64,000 nt of DNA, from contig NC_031770.1 of assembly GCF_001522545.3 (NCBI RefSeq), forward strand, positions 88,857,194 to 88,921,193, read 5' to 3'. This document shows, in pieces, positions 12,201-24,200 of the stretch. Origin of the DNA: Parus major. Lineage: Eukaryota > Chordata > Aves > Passeriformes > Paridae. The notes under the pieces were generated by a model. That model searched no databases and was not told where the DNA came from. It saw nothing but the letters and a program-made list of their open reading frames with translations. A program made the position numbers and the translations under genes. Position 1 is the first letter of the stretch, and the number at the start of each line of letters is the position of its first letter.

Positions 12201-15200
12201 TTACAGTCCTTGGGTGCATTCCAGGCAACCTTTTAGCTGTGAATGGTGAGAGACCCTTTAGATACACTGTACAGGAAAACAGATTCTTCTCTCTATCTTT
12301 TTCTTTCTATTTTACTTATGTGTTTGATAATATGACTAACACATTTTCTGTACTGTCAGTGATTTTTTTGTTTGAGGAAACTTCGCTCATCTGAATCTTT
12401 TTGGTTTCATGTCCTGGGGAGCTCTGAGAAACAAACTTTTAATTCAGACAGCACCATAGGCTTACAGGTAGTTGTGTAGTCAGTCTTGTTTAATCAAATG
12501 GCTTTTGCATGAAAAGCTTTTCCTGAAAAGTCAGTCTTTTCTGTTCCCAAGCACATTTTTATGTTCTTCTCTAAAGTCTTTCCAGTTTGCCTATCTGTTA
12601 TTAATTTTCTTGGAAGAGTGCAACTGGTCAACAAAATGTTTCTTCCTCTGAGAAAGGTTTTAGGCATGCATTTGTATTACTATATGAAACTGATTTTAGA
12701 GTAAAACATATAATAAGATTTAGTTTGTTTGTGGGCTGGGTAGATTGTTCTAATACTTAATGTTAGTTTTAGTCCAGAAAAATTGAAAACAATTCCTATT
12801 AATACTGTCAGTCTTACCAGAACGTAATTGTTTACCTGGTGTTATCCAGTAAAATTGTTTTCTCTAATATTTGGGGAAGTGAATATAAACATGATGTATT
12901 TTCATAATTTCTTAAATGTTATTTTTATTAGTTTTGATTAGAGTAGCTTTGTTTTTTCCTTTAATTGCCACTTCTGTTTATGTTCTGATACATACGGAAA
13001 AGATCAATTAAAGGAACTGTAAAAAAGAGTGAAAGGGAGAAGCATAAATAATGAAAATAATTTTTTTCAATAATAAAAAAGAATTTAGAATCTAAAATTA
13101 TTAAACTGTCTAGTCAAGAGAAAAGCACTGATAAATAAGTGCAAGGATAAAAAACAATATTTGAGTCTCAAATGGAATTAATTTTCATGAACATTATTAA
13201 TCAGAAAGAAGCAGTTGGATTGATTGCTGGTCCTGGAAGCACTCAGCAGCCTAACTGTGTGGTCACAAAACCATTTTTTTATTCCTAAGGATGCTTTGTA
13301 TGTAGTGGGGAAAAACTCAATTTAAAAGAAAAAAATAAATTATGAGAATATATGCAGTGATCACTTGTGGTTAATTGAGGTGATAGGTTATCAATCTGTT
13401 GACAGAAATTTAAAAAATCCGCCCATTTGTCAATTTTGAACTATGAACCATGCAGCTGGCTAATCTGGACAATTTTCAAGTGTTCCATCTAGTTTCACTC
13501 ATGAAAGTTTGGAAAAATTTGCCTTGCCTTTACAGTATGTACAAGAAAATAAAATAAGAAATGAGAAAAAATAAGCATTTTACAAAATAATATTGTGAGA
13601 CTAACTTTACTGATACAAGCAGATATGGAGTTCATAAGGTATCAAAAGCCTCACATAATAAGTAATTTCTGATCATTCCAATATATATTTTAAAATATTA
13701 TAGAACATTATTACAGCTGTATTACCTAGATTAATATTTGGTGACCAACTGGAGGCCAAATCTTTTATGATGTACTTACTATAGTAGCAATGATGAGCTA
13801 TTTCAACAATACTTTTGGTAGTTTCACATATACACAGAATTCCCTGTGCTACTGGATGGCTTGACTGGGATTTAAGTTGTTATAAACTCTGCAGCTACTT
13901 TTCTCAGAAAATTTTCATAGACAGAGTTGATAATTCAGCTGTGAACTGCTGCTCTCAATTCCAGGAAAATATGTATTCTTCAGTAATACTGTGGCCTTTT
14001 TATTGTTAGAGGAAATCTTTCTGCTCTGTTCTGATACAGTCATGTAATGCCTTCCCTGAGACCCACAAGTCTGGAATCAGAGTGATGCCTGGTGCTGGCT
14101 TGTGCTGCAGAGACAGCTGTAGAGTTCAGACAAAACACCACATCACTACCTGCAGCAGCTGCCAAAGGCAGAGGATATGATAAGGATGAACATCTAAACA
14201 GTTAGCAGGAAGTTAGACTCCCTTGGTACATCATCCTACCTCCCAATAGCCTGAAGCTTGGGAACTTTTAAAGCTGGATTTACAATATTTTATTTAATGA
14301 TCTTGTTGGTTTTGTTTTTTTTTCTCTGTGCTATTTGAGAACATTGTGTTTAGGTAAAATATACTGCTAAGGGCTCTGAATTATGAAAGCCTTGGCAGAT
14401 GATGGAGTAGCTAATGGAGGAAAGTGTAATGAAATACAGAAATAATAAACATGGATACGTGTCTGCATAGTTACAACAATTTCTGTTCTTTAAGATGTAA
14501 TGTATTTTATAAGAAGAGTTTGAAGACTTGTCTTGTAATGCTTTAGGTAGATGTGCTTTAAAAATTTTCTGCAAGATGCTACCACAAGAGGTCTGAAGAC
14601 TTTTCAGGGTGTTTTCCTAACACCAAGTTAAATTTTCCTTTTGCAGTTGGATTCCATTATGCTTAGTTACATCACTATAAACAGTTCTTTTTACTTAGTA
14701 TTTACAGTCCTTGAATATCTTTAGGCCATTACTGTTGATTTCTGGTTCCTTCCTAGCCAAATTGAGCTTGCTTACTTCTCCCTTTGTCTTTCCCAAGCAG
14801 TCCTGTGTTCATACCTTTGTTGTTGATGTTGTTCATTGACTCCAAAAGCTTTCTATTACAGGAGTGTGCAGTGCAGTTCTCATTACCTTATCCATACATC
14901 TTCTCTTTTCATTTTTGTTATGTCCCTATTAGATGGGATATGCTTCTGAAAGCTGTCTGAACTTCTGTCCTTTAGACATGCAAATGATACACTTCTGAGG
15001 CTTCCTCTGCTACTGCACCCAGTGTTCTTTGGAACTAATACTCATCATATGTCCTTGCTCAATTTTTTCCCTTATAGGCAAACTAAGTTTCTTTTTCTAA
15101 TACGGATGATGACAGTGTTGCCAACTGTTGGTGGCTGTTATGTAAGTTCTTTGACCTAAGAAATGTGTTCAATCTTTTGCCTTAGAATTGCCATTTTCTT

Positions 15201-18200
15201 TAAATTAGTGCTGACTGACAACATTGATGAAATGTTATATGTAGGTGGGATTCACTGTAAGACATACATTTAGTATTTAAACGGGTACAGAGACACAGGG
15301 TGTCTGAATTCTCATAATAGTCAACAGGTATTTAACTAATATACCACAAAAAGTATGGGATTTTTTTATGCTGTAAAGGTATTTTGTCTTTCCCACACTG
15401 CAAGACAATTAATGCCTCCCAAATATTTTGTTCTACTGTCTTCTAACACTGTGTCTTAGGAGTCTCAAATGGCAGGAGCTGCCTATATTTAGGCAACTGG
15501 ATTCTAAACTGAGTACCAAACTCAGAGTTAACTATAATACTTCTCATACTATTTGTGTGTCTTCTGAAGAGTTCATGAGAGAAGATTAAGCTCAGATAAA
15601 AAATACTTTTGGTGGCAAATTTAGTGTGTTCACCCTATTTGAAAGAGAACCTTCAGTCCTGAACTCATCAGTTGAAAAGGGAATTTTCACTTCTGTCCCC
15701 TTTACATAAAATGGCAGCTATGGCACTGCTATTCTTGCAGTTATGTACATATGTCACACAAGTACTCCTACTGAAGGCTTTGTGATTAGGGAAAGAGGAT
15801 TTGATCTGACTTTAGTGAAAAAAATTTGTTGGCATTACCATGTAGATTGATGATCCATACTGCAAAAAGAGTAGTGATACAAATATAGGAGTATTTTTTA
15901 TGAAACTTGGGGGTTTTTTTTTTATTTTATAGAAGGTGTTTTTTAACTTGCCCGAACAATTGCTATGTTATTTGTACCAGATAGTGATTCTAACTTTTGT
16001 GACTTTCTGTGAATTTCCTTTTGAATCTTCTCCCCTCCAGCTTTCCATTAAAAGAGCACATTGACAATGTGCTTGATTTGTATTGAAATCACATTACAAT
16101 ATTTAGCTCTGAGTTAAATATTCAGTCTTGTAAGCTGGAAACTGTTCTGCTCTCCTCCATTCATCCTGTGATTTTGAAATTCAGTTCAGCCAGGAAATTG
16201 TCCTCTTCTACTTCTTCCCCTGCTCAGTTAGAGGGAGAAGGGAAATTGCATTACAGAGATCTAAATTATGAAATAAAGTTTTATTTGTATAGAATTATAT
16301 CCTACAGAAAAATCATAGCAATTTTTTTTTTTTTTTTGAGAAGAAAAAGATGGATAAACTTTTAGAGGCATTTTTTGATTTGGTGAATTGTTTCAGCTAC
16401 CCAGGATGCCTGTAAACACTGTAGGGGTACTATACCATTTACAGTTAAAGCTGATTTTGCTAGAATTGCCTTGAGCACTAAAAGTAAAATGCTTGATAAA
16501 GGATCCATGTATGACAGAGACCTAGAATTCTGTTTACTTCTATATTAAACATTACCAGCTGGCTCATCGGGCAACTGCTCAAATGTCTTTTGGGAAGAGG
16601 GCACAGCAAGGACTCTCTTGTATCTAACCCAGCAAATAATTTTAGCTCTGTTTATTATTCCTAAGAAGCTCTGACTGATTTAAAGAAGAAATCAGACAAA
16701 GAGATTGTCTCCCTTGTACTCCTTTTTCTCAGTGTGGAAATCACCTTGAAACCCATTTGGAAATATAATTTATACTTCTTTCAGTTCAAATCAAGATCAG
16801 ATTTTGGGTATTTGAAATTGGATAGCCCATTTAATGGGATTTATCAAATTTAGTTTTGTCTGCCTATTGAAATGTCTGAACCAAATAGCCTCAGAGTATT
16901 ATAGAACAATTTCTCTTCCTGTTTTATATGTTTTCTCAAAAAAATCCTCTTGGTATCTCATTTTGTCCACTGCAAGGACATGCTTTTAAATGAGCTATGT
17001 AAAATTCTTATTTTTAAGTAACTTGCCTCTCTTAAGGGATTCTTTAAAGCCCGTACAAATTTTGCATGAAAACTGTCTGTCTTTGCTGTACTAATTGAAT
17101 CAAATCTACCAAAACATAGACATATATTTCAGTTTCTGTAAAGGTTCTCTTGTTCTGCCAATGTTGATTTCTATTAAAGCATTCCTGAGATTCTCTTTCT
17201 AACTCATGAATTATTTAGTATTTCTTTCTGTAGTCCTGATCATTCAAATTATTTTTCTGTTTGTATAGACTGTTACATACATTCTAGTTCATAGCTAAGT
17301 GCTTAGTATCAAGAATGGAATTTTTGTTATGTAGAAATATTATAAAACTAGCTGCATAATGTATTAGAATATACTTTGTTTGTTAAATCTTATTTCTGTA
17401 ACTGGATAAAAGCCTTTAAAAGTCTTGGCCTATTTCAGATATTTTTCTTAAGAGAGAGAGAGAGAAAAAATGTGTCTACATATGTGGATTAATTTTTTTT
17501 TTCCAGTGGAAAATAAAACAATATGCTTGTTATGCTTTTGTGTAACAATTCTAAAATAACTGGTTTTAGCTAAAGTCTGGAGGCTGAGAACTTCAGCTGC
17601 AGATATGAAAGCTTTGAAAGCTGAAATCTAAATCCAAAATGTATGATTGTGATAGCTAAAGTTGATAAAATCTGTGACCTAAAATTGTAGGGCTGTGACA
17701 AAGTTCTCTAGTAAGCAGGAGTTTTGTTTTTTTTTAAATAGATGTTTGGAAATTTGTGTATGTTGTTTCTGAAAAGTCACAAGTCCTGGTTCTTTTCTTT
17801 AGGGATACCAGGGATCAGCAGGAACTCCAGGTATCCCAGGAACTCCAGGGATTCAAGTGAGTTTCTGTTTCATTCCTAGAATTTGAATATCTGACACAAA
17901 TCCTGCCAAGTCTCTCTCTTTGTCATTGAGAGTTGAGGTGTGGGGAATGAAGAGGGCTCAAGGGGTGTCATGAAATCAGGGGCCATCCTTGGGTGAATTG
18001 CTTTGAAATTCACATGGCTTTGGGGTTTGCAGGTGGGCTGACAATTAGACTACAAATCTAAGCCATGCTAGGTAAGGCCTCTATAAGATGGATTCAGCTG
18101 CAGCTTAGACATTTTTATCCCAATCCAGAAGCCAAACAGTAGTTTCTTCAGTTTTTCTATGTACCACTAGCAGTGATCTGAACTCTTGTCATGGTGAAGG

Positions 18201-21200
18201 ATTGCCCACAATTCACACATCCAAAACAAGATTTCACATAAAGCCCAGATTCATGGAGGAGAATTCTTTTTCTTTGTTGTATTAATTTAGTAGTCCTTAC
18301 TGAGACAGTTGTTGGAAATCTGTGCTGTATTTTACTTTTGGCATGACCCAGTCTGAATGACAGTCAAGGATTTACTCATTTGTGGAATTAAATATCTGAG
18401 AACCTGCTGGGTCCAAGAGCAAGCCTGCAAAATGGCATTTGTGGAGGCTGTCTGGTGGGCTATTGAAGGAGACATCTCTGGGCTCACATGTTGACAGGTT
18501 GTGATTTTGAACAGGCTAGTATGGTTGTGTGACGTTCTTTTTTTTCCTTGGGTGGTCCTTGGTTAGAGCAAAAGATTGTTTCAGTGTTCCTCAGTCATGG
18601 ATTATGATAGTGTGCTGTGTTCATCCATGCTGGGTACAGATTACACTTAGTTCTGCTTTTGTGTCCAGTCATCAAAATGTTGGAACCAGGCAGCTGACAC
18701 ATTGTTCTTTGGCCCATGTTGTGTCACATTTCTGTGTCTAATTCTGGATCAGATTGTATTAGTATTAGTATTTCAACTTGTGTTCATTTCTTTCTCAATC
18801 TAGGGACCTCGTGGCTTGCCAGGTATCAAGGGAGAACCAGGAAAAGATGGGGCAAAGGTAAAAGAACCCAAACAAGAATAATAGATAGAAAGGTTTTACT
18901 CTTACCTTTTATAATTTTTGGTTGTACAGGTATACAGAATATACATTTATACAAAATAGTATTTTCACATGAGTGTTCTGTGAGAATTGTTCACTAAAAG
19001 GGTAATATGGAAGGACTAAATTCCCAACAAATTTAAATTCCGACTCTGTCTTTCTTTATTTAATAAAGTTTATGTAGGCTTTAGCACTGCCAGTAACAAT
19101 TTTATTTTACTGAATAACATATACTTAGAAAGTATATCTAAATATGGGTACCTTTAAGCACAATACAGACATATGTCAGAATGGTTTCTTTTTAACTCTT
19201 CTCAATCTTTTTCTTTTTAAGTGTGTATCCAGATAACTTAGGTAGGAATTCCTGGATGACAATTTTCATCAGAAAACACTGACTAATTGAACCCAAAATT
19301 TTTGTAGGAAATTCTAGCTGAGGTGTAGCCAGTAGCTTGGAGATACAGACAGATGTAGAAGCTTATATGTAATTGTCTTCTGGTAATCAGGATAAACTTG
19401 ACTCTGGATCTTCTTTATATGCAGTAAATAAACTGCCCTTGGCTATGGCCTTCTCTCACATTTCTGCCCTATGTCTAGAAAAGTTCTAAGCTGATTTTGA
19501 TGTACAATTATTTTGGTTTTGATTCATTACAACTTCAAAGCTCTTTCTGTGAAACAAGCACTTGTTTTCCCAGTTAATCTTAGAATTTCTTTCTAAAGTT
19601 CCCAATAAGCAAGTCCTTAAATTCATCACTGTTCAGCAGAATTCTCAAATTCATGGTTAGAACTGAAAAAATTATGTGTTCTGTGCTTTATTCATCTCAA
19701 TCAAATTGATTTTAGAAGTTAATCTAACCAATCAATCAGTATTGGGCTATGTGTAGAAATTAAGATGCTGCAGATGAAAAACTGATTGCCTTGCAGTGCA
19801 GGGTTGTGACAGACAGAATATTTCCTGTTACTCAGTCTAGCCTTGTTTAAAATGTGCCAAGAAATAGGGCTTCCACCACTGTTTCAGAGAAAATTTCCAT
19901 TGTAAAATAGGTCTTGCCATTAGAATTTTTTTTCCTGGAAATCCTGGCAAAATTTTCATCTCTTTATTTCACTCCATTGCTTGTGAAGTTTCTCTAGTAG
20001 CTAATTTAAAATTGTTTTAATTTCCAAATATTTTAGTTCAATAATTGAACCACCACTTCTGAGTAGAAACCAAGACTCGACTCTTTTTCATTAAAAAGCA
20101 ATGGATATATGAAGTGTTAGTTTTATACCCTTTGCTGATTTTTGAACTCCATTCCATTGTCTGCTTTTAATATTTATTTGTTGAGAGATATTTTGATAGC
20201 ATTTACCCACAAGCTGTCATTCCTGTGGTCATGTTCCTGCCTACCTCAAATATATGAGAGACCTTTCCAAATCTGCTTAGGCATGAATGGCTTTGATAAA
20301 CAGCATTGAGACATGTTGTCCTGGTTTAACCCTTGTCTTAGAATTTGAAATATTATATTAAATAACTTTCTGAGCATAGTTTACTGTAACTTCTATCTGA
20401 CTGAAATATATTAAACAAACTGAAATCTATGGTTCAATATAAAAGTAGGTATTAACAGAAAGGAAACATTCTGATTGTCCAAAAATGATTTTATGATTAG
20501 CTGTTTTCTCAAGTGAAGTAATCTATTGAACCAAGCAACTAGGATAGGTTTTATTGTTTTAAGTCAAGTAGTGACAAGTTTTAATTTAGGATTTTGTTGT
20601 TATTGCCCAAGGGAACTTGCAGACAAATTGTCAGTTAAATATCTTCAGTAGTAATAGCAAAAGTTTGGAATTCCTGATACCTGACACCTCTGAGAACAAT
20701 AAAGAGAACTGGTATTTTGCCTTGTTTTTTCAATTGCCAACTGCTTTTACTTAAGTGGATTCTCTTTCTCTGAAATGAAAACTCATTTGTCAATTTGCCA
20801 ATGTTGTTTTATAAGTGTATTTTGTTTTAATTTAGTTTCTTTTTTAGAGCACATACTTAATATCTTACTTTTAATGCTTCACTTATCCAGAGTAAGTAGT
20901 AAAATCTCATAAAGTCATGAATTGCTGCTTTCGAACCTCCATAAGACTTACTAAAAGATTACTGTAAATTTAGTTTAAAATTGAGTAAGGTTTTTTTTAT
21001 GTAAAGAATTTTGTTTAAAGATGAAAAAACTCTTATCAGTCATACCAATATTATGAAGTTGATACAGTGAAAATTATCTTTCTACTATTTGTTGGTCATG
21101 ACAATATGAGTGTTGTAGTATATTTCCAGTATTTTCATTCAAGAATTTAAAATATATTTGTTGTTTCAGGGTGACAGTGGACTACCTGGTTTTCCTGGAT

Positions 21201-24200
21201 TACATGGCATGCCAGCACCAAAGGTTGGAATTAAATATTTCTTGTTTCAATATTCCTGTGTTTCAGCTTGCCATGTAGTTTTAATTTAAAGGCTAAACAA
21301 GTCTATACACAATACTGTTTCAGAGCATTTGCTAAATTGCTCAAAATGAATAGATATGAAGGTGATATTTAAGGAAGATACATGCCATGGAACTTCATTA
21401 CATAGATATCAAACAATAGAAACCATCTGTTATTTAATTTCATTTTGCTCTATGGGATTTTATATTAATTTGATTTTACTACTACTTAGAGGATTCTTCA
21501 TCACAAATAATATGTTAGAAAAAACTTCCTATAGAAAGTAGAAGCCTTAGCCTGTGAGCTGTGGCTTGTCTCACCATCAGTGCTGGACATTCTGGCCTTC
21601 TCTTGGAAAGGTGGGAAAATTCAGGATTTGCATTTAAGTCCTGGGCATATTTTCTCTATCACAGGGAGCTCTTTGCCTTCTTTATGTCTGTTACACATGT
21701 ACACTTTATATATATATATAAAAATATATCTTGATGTAACTACTTCTATTTTAAAAATTAACTTGCTCCATGTGCATTTTGTCTAGGGAGAAAGAGGTCC
21801 TAAAGGAGATCAAGGAGTGCCAGGAATATATGGAAAAAAGGCAAGTGACTTTATAGGCATAAATTGAAACAAAATGCTCTTGGTATCTGTGATGGGGTCA
21901 CTTAGACTGGCTGCCTGGTGCAAACCCTCAAGCACCTCTCTCAATCTCCCTTCTCAACACTATGAGGGAGAAAATAAGAAAGAAAAGCTTGATGGTCCAG
22001 ATAGGAGAGATTACCTTCCAGTTACTGTCACAGGCAAAACAGTTGCTACCCAGGGAAAATTAATTTAATTTATTGACAACTAAAATAAGTTTTGACAGTG
22101 AGAAAAAAACCAAACCGAATAATAAAACCCCTTTCTCCTCCACCCTGCCATTTCCCAAGCTCAGCTTCCCTCCTTCATGGGATAGGAAATAGGGAGCAAG
22201 GTAGGGTGGTATTTAACAGCTTCTCCCCACTCTTCCTCCTCACACTCCTCCCCTGCTCCAGTGCAGGTCTTTCAGGGCCATCTGGGCAAACCTGGTCTTG
22301 AGGGATTCTCTCTCCATGGGTTGCACCGTGGCTACCACAGCTCCTCCATGGCCCCCTCCAAAGGCCACAGGGGCATCACTGCTCCAGCACCCACTTCTTG
22401 GTGTCCGCTTTTCTCCTCTTCCCTTACTTTGTTGGTGTCATGTTTCTGTCCCTTGTTAAACACATTCCCCACTCCTGCCCTGGCCGTGGCCCAGCTGCAC
22501 CCTGTTGGGGGCAGCTGTGTCCAGCTGAAACCGGCTGTGTCCGGCTGTGTCCGCATGGAACCGGCTGTGTCCGCATGGAACCGGCTCTGTCCGCATGGAA
22601 CTGGCTGTGTCCGGCTGTGTCCGGCTGGAACCGGCTGTGTCTGCATGGAACTGGCTGTGTCCGACTGAAACCGGTTGTGTCCGGCTCTGTCTGGCTGGGG
22701 CAACCCCAGCCTCCCCTCATGGAGCCCCTGCATTCCCGCTGGGAGCCTGGGCATGAGAACCCCAGATAGCATAATTAACATTTTTATAACATGCATCTTC
22801 ACAGAAAATATAATTCTTTATTTACAGCTCAGAAAAATGTTCACGTTTTTACTGGAAGTATCTACATTTAGTAATGTCAAACTCACACTCTGCTTATTTG
22901 GATATTTTGAGAACCTTTTCATTCTCTTAATGGAGTGGTGTAATTAATTTCCACATAGCACGAAATGCATGCATTTTTTTTGTAAATATGGGGCCATATA
23001 CGGGGCATAAGTAATAATTACAATTATAATAATTATTATAATAATATAATATATAATATAGTATAATATATAATATATATTATGTATTATATATAATATA
23101 ATATAGAATTATATAATCAAATAATATAATTATATAATATAATATAATATAATATATATAATTGTAATATAAGTAATAATTATATTGCAAAGATGTCTAT
23201 GTTCTTTTGATACAGATGTACATATAACCAAACGAGAGGGAGTGGGAGGAGTTAGGGGAGAGGAGCACATGAAAGGAGTGAGGCTGATAGCAGATGGGAA
23301 GAGAGATGTGTAATTTATATAAAGCACAGAGTATAGTTTGGCCCTCCAGTGTTAACAGCTATATTTTCACCTGGTCTTATATTTGCTTCATGTGTTCAGT
23401 AGTTTAGAGTTTTAAGCAATTTGAAAGAGGGTCTTTGTGAGCATTTCTGTAGTTTGAAGCATATTTTTGTTTATGTAATGGGGTTGTAGTTATTAGTTGA
23501 CAACTACCTGAGTTAAGAAAGAAAAAGATCTGTACTTTTTCAAAATGAGAAATAACATACATGAATTATTGGTTAAATATATTGAATTTGCAGCACAGAC
23601 ATTGAACACTACTTACTTTCCACTTGCTGTTTTTTTCAGGGTTCAAAAGGAGAGAAGGGTGATACAGGGTTTCCAGGAATGCCTGGGCGATCTGTAAGTT
23701 TTCTGAAGACAATTTGTCGTTAGCTTTTGCTTCTTAATTTACCTGCTGATTACTGTTAAATGTTGCCACAGGGAGACCCTGGCAGAAATGGGAAAGATGG
23801 ATTACCGGGCAGTCCTGGCTTCAAGGTATGTAGAAATGTGTATTAATATCTTGGTAGAAGTCTTCAATAGCATTGCTCATGGTGTAAACATGCAAATTTT
23901 ATTCTGAGGAGTATTACTAGAAATCAAAACAATGTTGCTACTGGGAGATGTGAGAGTTTACTACAGCAATGAGCAGACTTGATTGCTTTCAGTTGTTCTG
24001 TGAGGAGAGGCAAAGCTTTTATTAAGAGTGTGTTAGTGATCATTAGAGATTGTTAACTTTATCTCCCTTATCCTTTTCTCTAGCCCTATGTTTCTCTATG
24101 TGTTTCTCTAACCCTGTGATTCTGTTAAAGAGATTTATATATAAGCATGCACTGGAGGACATAATTGCTTTTGAAGGGAGCTACAGGAAAATTAAGGGAA

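Noticed and set aside
22332..22802. 156-codon minus-strand ORF and the overlapping plus-strand 135-codon ORF
   Set aside because: Both are translations of the minisatellite and the LTR remnant. The peptides are simple repeats with no domain.
22511..23187. CRISPR-like regular repeats
   Set aside because: The repeats are directly tandem without unique spacers of constant length, and the genome is vertebrate.
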